Shown here one piece after another: positions 16,105-24,116 of a stretch of 64,000 bases of DNA; position 1 is the first letter of the stretch; every line of letters begins with the position of its first letter. The DNA lies in the NCBI GenBank assembly GCA_965198755.1, contig OZ240673.1, positions 4,278,001 to 4,342,000 on the forward strand. The letters are read 5' to 3'. The notes under the pieces are model-generated. The model did no database searches and was not told the origin of the DNA. It saw nothing but the letters and a program-made list of their open reading frames with translations. The translations under genes and the position numbers were made by a program. This DNA is from BOG-908 sp963692875 (lineage in GTDB: Bacteria > Pseudomonadota > Alphaproteobacteria > Acetobacterales > Acetobacteraceae).

Positions 16105-17712
16105 TTACCCTACGCGCCGTAGCTTAGAATGCCGATACCCATAAGCCGCGTAGATAACGCCGCCGATCACCAGCCACACCGCCAGCCGCACCCAAGTATC
16201 ACCTGACAACGAGTACATCAGCGCGATGCACGCCAGCACGGCAGCGATCGGCGTGAACGGCATCAGCGGCGTGCGGAACGCGCGCGGTGCGTCCGGCATG
16301 GTCCGCCGCAGTATCAGCACGCCGGCAGAGACCACCGCGAAGGCCAGCAGCGTGCCGATGGAGACCAGGTCGCCCAGCAGGTCCAGCGGGAACAGCCCGG
16401 CGAACAGCGCCGCGCCCACGCCGGTGACGATGCTGCCGACGTGCGGCGTGTTGAAGCGCGGGTGGATGCGCGCGAAGGCGGCCGGCAGCAGCCCGTCGCG
16501 CCCCATAGCGTAGAAGATTCGCACCTGGCCCAGCAGCGTCACCAGCAGCACGGAGACCAGGCCAAAGATCGCCACCACGCTGACGCACCAGCGCGCCCAG
16601 GCGAGTTTCGGACCCTGCGCGCGCATGGCTTCGGCGATCGGGTCGGCCACGTTCAGCGTGTGGTAGTTGGCCACACCGGTCATCACCAGTGCGACGCCCA
16701 CGTAAAGCGTCACGCAGATGGCCAGCGACAGCATCAGCGCCAGCGGGATGGTGCGCTGCGGGTTGCGTGTTTCCTGCCCAAGCGTGGAGATGGAATCGAA
16801 GCCGACATAGGCGAAGAACAGTATCCCCGCTGAACGCATCACGCCGGAGACTCCGAAGTCACCCGTGACGCCGGTGTTCTTCGGAATGAACGGAAACCAC
16901 GTCTGCACGTGAAATAATTGGGAACTGAATTCGTAAGACGCCCCGGTTTGCGAGGTAAACGGTGTCCAATTATGAGTGTTCACATAAGGCGCGGCCCCGG
17001 CGATGACCGCCAGGATTGCGATCACCTTCAGCGCCACCACCACGTCGTTCACCCGCGCGGACAGCTTGGTACCGCGCAGGATCAGCCAGGCGGTGAACAG
17101 GGTGATCAGCACCGCCGGCAGGTCCAGCACCTTGCCGCTGCGGACCACGTGGCCGTCCACCACGGCCAGCGGGGCGCCGGTGATGGCATCAGGCAGATGG
17201 ATGCCGAACTGGCCCAGCGTCTGCGTTGCGTAGCCGGACCAGCCGATGGCGACCAGGCTGCCGCTCATCAGGTATTCCAGCAACAGGCACCAGCCGATCA
17301 GCCAGGCCACGCCTTCACCCATGGTGGCGTAGGCGTAAGAGTATGCGCTGCCGGCGACGGGGACGAGGCTCGCGAACTCCGCGTAGCACAGGGCGGCGAG
17401 CAGGCAGGCGACGCTGGCGAGCACGAAGGACAGCGCCACGGCGGGGCCGGCGTGCAGGGCGGCCTCCGGGCCGGTCTGCACGAAGAGGGAGACGCCGACC
17501 GCGGAGCCGACGCCGAAGCCGATCAGGTTGCGCAGGCCCAGAGTGCGCTGGAGGTGGCCATGGCCGTCGTCGGATTCGGTGTCGGCGAGCATGGAGGAGA
17601 CTGGTTTCAGGGCGAACAGGCCAGGAACTTCACCCTTGTTGCGCGGGGCCGGTGACTCCGCTGGCGCGCGCGGCCTCAGGCCCCTGTCAGGTACTGCGTC
17701 TGGGGAAGCCAT
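16105..17712 (-). CDS. APC-superfamily amino acid permease (cationic amino acid transporter type)
   Basis: 535 residues with about 12 to 14 membrane spans after a cytoplasmic N-terminal stretch of 60 residues. Characteristic APC segments: GFGVGSAVGVSLFVQTGPEA in the first span (the substrate-binding break), PVAGSAYSYAYATMGE, FFAYVGFDSISTLGQETRNP in the sixth span region, and GQVRIFYAMGRDGLLP. These fit the CAT/YfnA group of secondary transporters for basic or other amino acids; substrate not assignable. The end of the gene overlaps the tail of DHR13. A long repeat-poor leader region lies upstream. Confidence 0.87.
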   Translation of the reverse strand: MASPDAVPDRGLRPRAPAESPAPRNKGEVPGLFALKPVSSMLADTESDDGHGHLQRTLGLRNLIGFGVGSAVGVSLFVQTGPEAALHAGPAVALSFVLASVACLLAALCYAEFASLVPVAGSAYSYAYATMGEGVAWLIGWCLLLEYLMSGSLVAIGWSGYATQTLGQFGIHLPDAITGAPLAVVDGHVVRSGKVLDLPAVLITLFTAWLILRGTKLSARVNDVVVALKVIAILAVIAGAAPYVNTHNWTPFTSQTGASYEFSSQLFHVQTWFPFIPKNTGVTGDFGVSGVMRSAGILFFAYVGFDSISTLGQETRNPQRTIPLALMLSLAICVTLYVGVALVMTGVANYHTLNVADPIAEAMRAQGPKLAWARWCVSVVAIFGLVSVLLVTLLGQVRIFYAMGRDGLLPAAFARIHPRFNTPHVGSIVTGVGAALFAGLFPLDLLGDLVSIGTLLAFAVVSAGVLILRRTMPDAPRAFRTPLMPFTPIAAVLACIALMYSLSGDTWVRLAVWLVIGGVIYAAYGYRHSKLRRVG

Positions 17713-18016
17713 TCGGTCCTTTCAATCGGGCGTCGCCCACCAAAGCTTGGGTCGCCTTGGCCGCTTGCCCTGTCTTGCGCTGCACGCCTCGGCGGGACGG
17801 CCCCGCGCGTGGCAAGCCGAGTTGCCCGCCGAGAATGACGAGGGCAGCGGACACGTCAAGACACCGTCTTCGCGCCGGGCGCGCCAACAACAACGGCTTC
17901 GAGCAACATGTGTGCCGGGGCGGGGATTCCGCCGTCTGTTGGCAGTCATGCTCGCGGCGGCGCGTGCAGCCTTCGGCGGCTGGTGCAGCTGGTAGGAAGC
18001 AAGCGGTTCAACCAGC
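17713..18016. other. Upstream region of the permease, no gene
   Basis: No convincing reading frame. A short DHR-like left-arm fragment (AAGCAAGCGGTTC, 17998-18010) lies just before DHR14. A promoter for the permease must be here, but I see no clear hexamer pair. Confidence 0.5.
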
Positions 18017-18176
18017 CGACGGTTGACCGTTCCAAAGCAAGCAAGACCTTCTTTTCTGAAGAAAAGAAGCAAAAGACTTTTGTCTCCGCTGTCGCGGACC
18101 TTTCCGGAGAGCGCGCGACAGCGGAGTCAAAAGTTTTTTTGTCCTTTTCAAAAAAGGACTGCTTGCTTTCTATGAG
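18017..18176. repeat. DHR14, complete with part of the MITE left flank
   Basis: The left flank CGACGGTTGACCGTTCCAAA matches the flank of DHR34 and DHR35. CTTC-type left hairpin (CTTCTTTTCTGAAGAAAAGAAG), central stem CTCCGCTGTCGCGGACC and GCGCGACAGCGGAG, GTCC-type right hairpin shortened by a few bases, then TGCTTGCTTTCTATGAGTGAG as in DHR34. The terminal ATACC ends are lost. Confidence 0.8.
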
Positions 18177-18343
18177 TGAGCTTCAACGCCGATTGGTACA
18201 AGGCGGCCCGGTCATGCGACAACGTGCTGCTCGCACGCCCCGGTGCAGAGCCAGAAGAGAACGTCTTGCCCGCTCGGGACCGATGGCGCAGGCAAGCCGA
18301 CCCGCTCCGGCCCCCGAACAACCACGCCAGCTGACCCACCGAG

Positions 18344-18357
18344 CCGTTTCGAAACGG
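18344..18357. repeat. 14-bp perfect palindrome
   Basis: CCGTTTCGAAACGG lies in the non-coding stretch between DHR14 and the cinA-type gene. It could be a protein-binding site; no neighbour tells which. Confidence 0.5.
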
Positions 18358-18369
18358 ACGCTGAAAGAG

Positions 18370-18402
18370 CCGATACACTTTGCCTCTCGTACGGTGTATC
18401 GG
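18370..18402 (-). terminator. Possible hairpin terminator after the CinA-type gene
   Basis: CCGATACAC and GTGTATCGG form a perfect 9-bp stem with a 15-base loop, beginning 24 bases after the minus-strand stop at 18426. On that strand it is followed by CTCTTTCAG, a weak T-run, so termination is possible but not certain. Confidence 0.45.
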
Positions 18403-18425
18403 ATGGCGACGCGTAGTTTCAGCTT

Positions 18426-18938
18426 TCACCGGCGGCGGGGTTGGGGATTTCTGGCCGCCGCGTTGCGCAGCAGCTCGAACGCGAACCGCACGCTTTGTGC
18501 GCGCACCGCGGCACGGTCGCCGCCAAACACCTGCCGCGCACCGGTGACCTCGCCGTCCCGCACGGCGCAGCCGAACCATACCAGGCCCACCGGCTTGTCC
18601 ACGCTGCCGCCGCCTGGCCCGGCAATTCCTGTGACGCTGACGGCGACGTTCGCACGCGAGCACGCCAGCGCACCTTCCGCCATCGCGCGCGCCACCGCTT
18701 CGCTGACCGCGCCGTCAGACGCGATCAACGCCTCGTTCACGCCCAGCATCTGCGCCTTGGCTGCGTTGGAGTACGTGACGAACCCGCAATCCACCACGTC
18801 CGACGAGCCTGCCACATGCGTCAGCGCAGCCGCGATCAGGCCGCCGGTGCAGCTTTCTGCGGTGGCAACCATCCATTTGCGCGCGCGCAGCGTCTGCAGC
18901 AGCATCGCAGCCTCGGAGAGAATGCTTTCAGTGAGCAT
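18426..18938 (-). CDS. CinA C-terminal-domain protein (nicotinamide-nucleotide amidohydrolase)
   Basis: The 170-residue stand-alone CinA C-terminal domain hydrolyses nicotinamide mononucleotide to nicotinate mononucleotide and ammonia in pyridine nucleotide recycling. The sequence shows ATAESCTGGLIAAALTHVAGSS, FVTYSNAAKAQMLGV, AMAEGALACSRA and SVTGIAGPGGGSVDKPVG, the PncC signature. ATG 18938 gives MLTESILSEA, the normal family start; codons before it are DHR15. Monocistronic, with DHR15 at its head and a stem-loop after its stop. Confidence 0.88.
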   Translation of the reverse strand: MLTESILSEAAMLLQTLRARKWMVATAESCTGGLIAAALTHVAGSSDVVDCGFVTYSNAAKAQMLGVNEALIASDGAVSEAVARAMAEGALACSRANVAVSVTGIAGPGGGSVDKPVGLVWFGCAVRDGEVTGARQVFGGDRAAVRAQSVRFAFELLRNAAARNPQPRRR

Positions 18939-18953
18939 GGGCAAGAACAGCAA

Positions 18954-19086
18954 AGGCAAGCGGTTCTTTTTTGAAAAAAAGAACCAAAAAACTTTTGTCT
19001 CTTGGGTACTCGACTGTGGGAAGGTCCGCGACAGCCGTGATAAAAGCTTTTTGCTTCTTTTTCTCGAAAAAGAAGGCCTTACTTCC
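18954..19086. repeat. DHR15, complete
   Basis: GTTC-type left arm and CTTC-type right arm. Middle CTCTTGGGTACTCGACTGTG and GTCCGCGACAGCCGTGAT, close to DHR17. It lies between two minus-strand genes, and the stop of the DUF2252 gene is in its right tail. Confidence 0.85.
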
Positions 19087-20314
19087 TGCAAAAGATTTCA
19101 AAATCCAACTCCGTCTGATCGGCATACCCCTCGGCAAACCCCGCGATCCCTTCATCAAACGCCGCGCCGTCCCCGAGTGCCGCGATCGACACCGCCAGCC
19201 GCGCCGCATCGCCCGCCCGCCCATGCGCCCGCGCCAGCGTCCGCCCGCACAGTGACGCCGCGAACGGCAGCATGTCCGCCTCCAGCGCCGCGCCCACCTG
19301 CGCCAGCCGGCTGTCCTTCAGCCGGCGCACGTAGAAGTCCCGCCCGTCCACCGGCGCCGGCGTCCAGCCCAGGAAGATGTCGCTCTGCGCTTGCAGGCGC
19401 CGCTGACCGGTCACCACGCGCTCGCCCTCGCACGTCCGCGCCGGCGCGCCGGTGGGCCCGGCCAGCACCGACGCCTGCGCCTCCTTCAACTGCAACAGCA
19501 GAGGCGCACCCTGCGAAGATGCGAACAGCCCGATGGCGCAGAACGTGCCCACCGAGCCGACGCCCACCACCTTGAACGCTCTGTCCACCAGGCGGTATCG
19601 CCCCATCAGGTCGACGAATTGCGGCTGCAAGGTCGTGGGGTAGGCAGCGAAGGCGGCGTCGATGGTGCTTTCGTAGGCGGGCAGGTGGCGCGTGTTGGCG
19701 TGGTCCCTGATGAAGCCGCCGGAGTCGCCCTCCACCAGGCCGTAATGATCAGCGCTGGAGTCCAGCGCTGCGTGCAGGCGCCTGGCCAGCCTGCGCCGCA
19801 ACTTGTGCCCGTCCATCGCCTCGATCGCCGCGCGCATGTCGATGGTGCTGTGCCAGGCCTCGTAGGGAGACAGCTCTGCCAGCCGCGCCACGTGACGGCG
19901 GTAGTGCCGTGCGGCACGTGCCGCCAGCGCACGGCACGCGCGCGCCGCCATGCCGTGCTCGCGCGCGCTCAGCACCAGGCTGGTCGCCAGCCGGCGCAGG
20001 TCCCAGTCGAACGGGCCTGGCAGGGTCTCGTCGAAATCGTTCACGTCGAACACCGGGTTGCCTTCGGGTGAGGCATACACACCGAAATTGGCCAGGTGCG
20101 CGTCGCCGCACAGTTGCACGACGGCGCCCGGACCGGTCAGCGTGGCGAGGTCGGCGGCCATCACCGCGGCGGCACCGCGCAGGAATGCGAACGGCGAGGC
20201 GCGCATGCGCTGCTCTCGCAGGCCGAGCAACTCGGGCAAGCGGCTGCGGCCTTGGGCGGCGAGCAGGGCTGCCGGTTCTTCGCGGTTCGGGCGGGGGGTC
20301 CAGGTTTGCATCAT
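19079..20314 (-). CDS. DUF2252 family protein
   Basis: The 411-residue product of the DUF2252 family has a protein-kinase/aminoglycoside-phosphotransferase-like fold with unknown substrate. Visible family features: RMRASPFAFLRGAA near the start, CGDAHLANFGVYASPEG (kinase-like HxxN catalytic loop), FDVNDFDETLPGPFDWDLRRL (metal-binding DFD-like motif) and VVGVGSVGT. The later LLLQLKEAQ segment and the FAEGYADQTELDF ending also match. Start ATG 20314 (or 20311, adjacent Met). Stop TAA lies in the tail of DHR15. Biochemical role unknown. Confidence 0.85.
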   Translation of the reverse strand: MMQTWTPRPNREEPAALLAAQGRSRLPELLGLREQRMRASPFAFLRGAAAVMAADLATLTGPGAVVQLCGDAHLANFGVYASPEGNPVFDVNDFDETLPGPFDWDLRRLATSLVLSAREHGMAARACRALAARAARHYRRHVARLAELSPYEAWHSTIDMRAAIEAMDGHKLRRRLARRLHAALDSSADHYGLVEGDSGGFIRDHANTRHLPAYESTIDAAFAAYPTTLQPQFVDLMGRYRLVDRAFKVVGVGSVGTFCAIGLFASSQGAPLLLQLKEAQASVLAGPTGAPARTCEGERVVTGQRRLQAQSDIFLGWTPAPVDGRDFYVRRLKDSRLAQVGAALEADMLPFAASLCGRTLARAHGRAGDAARLAVSIAALGDGAAFDEGIAGFAEGYADQTELDFEIFCRK

Positions 20315-20315
20315 C

Positions 20316-20446
20316 GCAAGCAAGCAGTTCTTTTTTGAAAAAAAGAACCAAAAAACTTTTGTTCCTGGGGTGCGCCGCGCGGAGAAGTCCGCGAAAGATG
20401 TGACAAAGGCTTTTTGCTTCTTTTTTTCAAAAAAGAAGACCTTCCA
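20316..20446. repeat. DHR16, complete
   Basis: GTTC-type left arm and CTTC-type right arm, with a middle that has lost most of its GC stem. The right arm encodes the last residues EGLLF and the stop of pgpA on the minus strand. Confidence 0.85.
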
Positions 20447-20918
20447 CTGCCGCAGCCAACAGGCCGGCAAACACATCGTCCAGCATGATTCCGCCCGCGC
20501 CGCCCCGCCGGTCCGCCCAGCCTACCGGCCCGGGCTTGACGATGTCGAACAGCCGAAACAGCACGAACGCCGCCACCACGCCTGCCCAGGTGAACCGGTG
20601 CAGCCCCATCAATGCCAGCATCTGGCCGGCCACCTCGTCGATCACGATCCAGCCAGGGTCGTCATGGTCGGCCGGCGCAGACGCGCGCCACGGCAGCCCC
20701 GTCGCCACGCGGATCGCCCACAGCCCGCCGAAGACCGCCACCAGCACGCCGGCCGGCAGCAGCGGCGGCCAGGCGAACCATAGCGCCAGCCCGGCCAGCA
20801 GCCCCACCACCGACCCGGCGGTGCCTGGCGCCCGTGGTGCCGCCCCGCTGCCGAAGCCGGCGGCGATGAACGTCGCCAGGCGTTGCCCGAACCTGCGCTT
20901 GTGGAGCGTTGTCGACAT
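20427..20918 (-). CDS. pgpA: Phosphatidylglycerophosphatase A
   Basis: The 163-residue membrane enzyme removes the phosphate from phosphatidylglycerophosphate in phospholipid synthesis. It has about four hydrophobic segments. Signatures: AAGFGSGAAPRAPGTAGS at about 18-36, the catalytic acidic motif WIVIDEVAGQMLAL, LFRLFDIVKPGPVGWAD, and GGAGGIMLDDVFAGLLA near the end. ATG 20918 is preceded by DHR17 sequence. The terminal VEGLLF and stop are provided by DHR16, so the natural end has been replaced by repeat-coded residues. Often next to thiL; that gene is not here. Confidence 0.92.
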   Translation of the reverse strand: MSTTLHKRRFGQRLATFIAAGFGSGAAPRAPGTAGSVVGLLAGLALWFAWPPLLPAGVLVAVFGGLWAIRVATGLPWRASAPADHDDPGWIVIDEVAGQMLALMGLHRFTWAGVVAAFVLFRLFDIVKPGPVGWADRRGGAGGIMLDDVFAGLLAAAVEGLLF

Positions 20919-20945
20919 GGGATGCGACACCAGGCGGCGGCACGA

Positions 20946-21079
20946 AGGAAAGCAAGCAGTTCTTTTTTGAAAAAAAGAACCAAAAAACTTTTGTCTCCAG
21001 TGTACTCGTCGGTGGAACGGTCCGCGACAGCCGTGATAAAAGCTTTTTGCTTCTTTTTCTCGAAAAAGAAGGCCTTCCT
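20946..21079. repeat. DHR17, complete, between divergent genes
   Basis: GTTC-type left and CTTC-type right arms; middle GTGTACTCGTCGGTGGAACG and GTCCGCGACAGCCGTGAT, similar to DHR15. Located between pgpA and the DUF4142 gene, which point away from each other. Confidence 0.85.
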
Positions 21080-21151
21080 GCCCAATCTGGCCAGCGGGAA
21101 CTCTCCTCACCAAAAAGGGTTGCCAATCCGAACCGCGGATGGATCGAAACC

Positions 21152-21640
21152 TTGAAGAAAGTCCTGGCCGTTCTGGCCGTGAGCAGCCTGGCCGTACACG
21201 CGCAGGCGGCTGAGAAAGCCTCCGCCGCCGATCGCAGCTTCGTCGCCATGGTCAGCCAGGGCGGCATGTTCGAGGTAAAGGCCGGCGACCTCGCCGCCAG
21301 CCAAGGCAGCACCCAGGACATCCAGGACCAGGGCAACACCGAGGCGCACGATCACCTCCTGGTCGGCGGCAAGCTGAAGAGCGCCGCCGCCGCCGCCGCC
21401 ATCAGCTTTCCCGACACGCTGAACGCTGCGTTCCAGAAGCAGCTGGACCAGTTGAAGGCGCTGTCCGGCCCGGCGTTCGACGCCGCCTACCTTCAGGCCA
21501 TGGAAGCCATTCACGCCAAGGACGGCGCCGCTTTCGCCAAGGAAGCCAGTGGCGGCACCAACCCGGGCCTGCGTGCCTTTGCAGCGGAAACCTACAAGAT
21601 CGTCCAGCGGCACATCGGCGAGTTGAAGGCGAAGACCTGA
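21152..21640 (+). CDS. DUF4142 family exported protein
   Basis: 162 residues. The start is TTG 21152: LKKVLAVLAVSSLAVHAQA is a complete signal peptide (basic start, hydrophobic core, AxA cleavage near residue 19), and no ATG exists between DHR17 and this point in frame. The mature part is helical with SFVAMVSQGGMFEVKAGDLA, the typical DUF4142 opening. FQKQLDQLKALSGPAFDAAYLQ and ETYKIVQRHI follow. DUF4142 proteins are periplasmic four-helix bundles of unclear, often stress-linked, function. A poly-Ala run (AAAAAA) occurs mid-protein. Confidence 0.8.
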   Translation: MKKVLAVLAVSSLAVHAQAAEKASAADRSFVAMVSQGGMFEVKAGDLAASQGSTQDIQDQGNTEAHDHLLVGGKLKSAAAAAAISFPDTLNAAFQKQLDQLKALSGPAFDAAYLQAMEAIHAKDGAAFAKEASGGTNPGLRAFAAETYKIVQRHIGELKAKT

Positions 21641-21651
21641 CCCACCCCCGA

Positions 21652-21978
21652 GCTGGACGAAAAACGCACGACCAGCAGCGAGATGCTGGCCCAGCACCTT
21701 CCCGAGTCGAAGTCGTTAAGGCGTTCAACGCGATCATGATGCCGCATTTCGATCGGGACGGTCAGCCCGCCGGCTCGTTCGACCGACGCGCACTCCCGCT
21801 GGCCGGAGACGACGTTGCGGCGAAGAAGATTGTGGCCGAGCTCCACGAACAGTTCGGTTTCGACCCGGTCGGCGTGGGGGCACTTTCAGAGGGCTGGCGC
21901 TTTCAGCCGGACACTCCGGTGTACTGCATCCGGTTCAACCGGGACTGGATCGCGCGCGCGTTGGCAGAGGCAAGGTAG
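21652..21978 (+). pseudogene. Remnant of an F420/NADP-type oxidoreductase (dinucleotide-binding) gene
   Basis: From 21736 the frame reads MMPHFDRDGQPAGSFDRRAL and then PLAGDDVAAKKIVAELHEQFGFDPV, GALSEGWRFQPDTP. This is the C-terminal half of NADPH-dependent F420-reductase-like proteins (YhbO-unrelated, NAD_binding_10-like family). The preceding bases encode TTSSEMLAQHLPESK and then VKAFNAI in a different frame. One base is missing around 21706-21710 where KVVKAFN is expected. The Rossmann N-terminal half is absent: homology begins directly behind the DUF4142 stop. It is a 5'-truncated, frameshifted gene. The end touches DHR18. Confidence 0.75.
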
Positions 21979-22110
21979 TAAGCGAGCAGTTCTTTTCTGA
22001 AGAAAAGAACCAAAAGACTTTGTCTCCGCTGTCGCGCGCTAGCCCGTGAGCGCGCGACAGCGGAGACAAAAGCTTTTTGCTTCTTTTTCTCGAAAAGAAT
22101 CGCTTGCTTA
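21979..22110. repeat. DHR18, complete with an intact central stem
   Basis: GTTC-type left arm (variant TTCTTTTCTGAAGAAAAGAA), central stem CTCCGCTGTCGCGCGC / GCGCGCGACAGCGGAG intact, CTTC-type right arm ending in CGCTTGCTTA. The last TTA is the stop of the minus-strand aldolase gene. Confidence 0.85.
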
Positions 22111-22860
22111 CGCCTTATATCCCGGATTGTCTCGATCTAGCTTCCGCAACAACGCCGGCCACGCCAGCTTGTTTGCCAACGCAGCGAACCCCGGCGCGGC
22201 TCCCATCTTCTCGTTCTTGTCGATCACCTCAGGGTGCGTCGGGTAGTGCTCGCTGCCCAACATGCTCGTGCGCACCTGCATCGTGCACGCGCGCTCCAGG
22301 TAGTACAGCCGCACGAACGCCTCGGCCACCGTGCGGCCCACCGTCAGCGTGCCGTGGTTGCGCAGCAGCATCAGGTTCTTGCTGCCAAGGTCATGTTGCA
22401 GCCGCGGCCGCTCGTCGTGGTCGAGTGCGACGCCTTCGTAGTCGTGGTAGGCGAGGTCGCCGGTCACCAGCTGCGCGGTCTGGTTAAGCGGCTTGAGGCC
22501 CTCGGGACAACTGGCCACCGCGGTGCCGTCCGGCGTGTGCACGTGCATCACGCAGCCGGCGTCCTCCCGCACCTCGTGCACGGCGGAGTGGATGGTGAAG
22601 CCGGCCGGATTCACCATCGCGCTGGAGCCGTCCACCGCCTGGCCGTCCATGCCGATCTTAACCAGGCTGGAGGCGGTGATCTCCTCGAACATGTAGCCGT
22701 ACGGGTTGATCAGGAAGTGGTGCTCCGGCCCGGGGATGCGGGCGGAGATGTGGGTGAAGATCATGTCGTCCCACCCGTACAGCGCCACCAGGCGGTAGGC
22801 GGCTGCCAGGTCGCGGCGGATGGTCAGCTCGGTGGTGGCGGCCTCGCTCATCTCGTTCAT
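22108..22860 (-). CDS. Class II aldolase/adducin family protein
   Basis: 250 residues with the class II aldolase fold, zinc-dependent enzymes that cleave or epimerise sugar phosphates or act on related hydroxy acids. Metal ligands are visible: VMHVHTPDGT (two His), a later LLRNHGTLTVG (His), and an early Asn/Thr region DMIFTHISARIPG. The length and the final region (DNPGYKA) match cytoplasmic class II aldolase-like proteins without a kinase partner. ATG 22860 has an AGGAGG site seven bases upstream. It is followed by DHR18 and preceded, 17 bases away, by modC on the same strand, so it may be co-transcribed with modC although unrelated in function. Confidence 0.87.
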   Translation of the reverse strand: MNEMSEAATTELTIRRDLAAAYRLVALYGWDDMIFTHISARIPGPEHHFLINPYGYMFEEITASSLVKIGMDGQAVDGSSAMVNPAGFTIHSAVHEVREDAGCVMHVHTPDGTAVASCPEGLKPLNQTAQLVTGDLAYHDYEGVALDHDERPRLQHDLGSKNLMLLRNHGTLTVGRTVAEAFVRLYYLERACTMQVRTSMLGSEHYPTHPEVIDKNEKMGAAPGFAALANKLAWPALLRKLDRDNPGYKA

Positions 22861-22877
22861 CGTGATCCTCCTGTGTG

Positions 22878-23939
22878 CTATTCTTGCAGCAACTCTACAG
22901 ACATCGCCTTGACCAGCGCCAGCACCTCTCGTCCGGGCCGCAGCCCCAGCCGCGCGGCAGCATCCAGCGTCACCCGTGCCAACAGGCTGCCGCCGCTCAT
23001 CTCCAGGCTGACCAGGGCCGCGTGGGCGCGCGGGTCCTCCGCCATGCCGGCCACCGTCGCGGGCAGGCAGTTGTTGACGCTGATCGTGCGCGGCGCGTCC
23101 AACGCCAGGATCACCTCGCGCGCCGGCACCAGCAACCGCACGCGGGCGCCGAGCGGGGCGGCCAGCAGCGGCACCCACACCAGGTCCGCGCCGCAGGCGA
23201 TGGCACTCAGCCGCCGCGCCTCGTCGTGCGCCGCCACCTGGCCGCGCAGCACGCCCGCCGCGTCCTCGCGCGCGGCGATGGGCAGCTCGGCTCGGCTCGC
23301 CACCTCGTCCAGCGGGCCGCACGCCACCACCCGCCCGGCCTCGATCAGCACCAGCGTGTCGGCCAGGCGCATTACCTCGTCCAGCGCATGGCTGGCGTAG
23401 ACGATCGGTGCGGGCAGCACGGAGCGCAGGCGGGCGAGGTAGGGGATGATCTCGTCTCGCCGCGCCTGGTCGAGTGCGGAGAGCGGCTCGTCCATCAGCA
23501 GCAGCCGCGGCTGGCTCAGCAGCGCGCGGCCGATCGCCACGCGCTGGCGCTCGCCGCCGGACAGCGTGCCGGGCCGCCGCCGCAACAGCGCGCCGATGCC
23601 GAGCAGCCCCACCACGTCGTCGAACCGCAGCGGCCCCTGGCCCACCCGGCGCAGCCCGTAGCGCAGGTTGGCGGCCACACTCATGTGCGGGAACAGCCGG
23701 CCCTCCTGGAACACGTAGCCGATGCCGCGCTGCTCCGGCGGCAGTGTGTGCAGCGCCTGGCCGTCCAGCTCCACCAGTACCCGGTCCCCGCGCAGCAGCC
23801 CGGCAATGGCGCGCATCACCGTGGACTTGCCGGCGCCGGACGGGCCGAACAGCGCCATCACGCCCGGCGTCGGCGCCTCGAACGCGATGTCGATTGCGGC
23901 GCCGCGGAAGCGGTGGGCCAGCGTCACACGAAGCGTCAC
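22878..23939 (-). CDS. modC: Molybdate ABC transporter ATP-binding protein
   Basis: 353 residues. The ATPase domain carries Walker A FGPSGAGKSTVMRA, Q-loop FQEGRLFPHMS, signature LSGGERQRVAIGRALL, Walker B LLLMDEPLSALD and a His switch YASHALDEV. The C-terminal TOBE/Mop domain (about 290-350: ISVNNCLPATVAGM, ALVSLEMSGGSLLARVT) marks molybdate importers. GTG 23939 is the first plausible start after the DHR19 sequence; GTG 23927 would also serve. DHR19 now lies between it and modB. The order modA-modB-modC is conserved. Confidence 0.9.
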   Translation of the reverse strand: MTLRVTLAHRFRGAAIDIAFEAPTPGVMALFGPSGAGKSTVMRAIAGLLRGDRVLVELDGQALHTLPPEQRGIGYVFQEGRLFPHMSVAANLRYGLRRVGQGPLRFDDVVGLLGIGALLRRRPGTLSGGERQRVAIGRALLSQPRLLLMDEPLSALDQARRDEIIPYLARLRSVLPAPIVYASHALDEVMRLADTLVLIEAGRVVACGPLDEVASRAELPIAAREDAAGVLRGQVAAHDEARRLSAIACGADLVWVPLLAAPLGARVRLLVPAREVILALDAPRTISVNNCLPATVAGMAEDPRAHAALVSLEMSGGSLLARVTLDAAARLGLRPGREVLALVKAMSVELLQE

Positions 23940-23959
23940 CCGGGCGTTGGCCAGGAGCA

Positions 23960-24111
23960 GAAGCAAGCGCCTTCTTTTTCGAGAAAAAGAAGCAAAAAGT
24001 TTTTGTTCCGGCTGTCGCGGACGGCTGAAACGACACGCCTCACCAACACGCACCGACAGAGAGCAAAAGTTTTTTGGTTCTTTTTTTCAAAAGAACTGCT
24101 TGCCTTGCTTT
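23960..24111. repeat. DHR19, inside the mod operon between modB and modC
   Basis: CTTC-type left arm, middle CTGTCGCGGACGGCTGAAAC then GACACGCCTC, the same variant as DHR32, and a GTTC-type right arm with a slightly shortened hairpin. It fills almost the whole modB-modC junction. Confidence 0.85.
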
Positions 24112-24116
24112 CGGAC

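Noticed and set aside
17908..19575. A long plus-strand open frame of 555 codons
   Set aside because: It runs through two DHRs and the antisense of the CinA-type and DUF2252 genes, has a low-complexity Arg/Pro/Ser composition and no recognisable domain.
22108..24036. A 642-codon minus-strand frame that would fuse antisense-like sequence to the class II aldolase
   Set aside because: Only the last 250 codons match the family, the ATG at 22860 has a strong AGGAGG site, and the rest is out of frame over modC.
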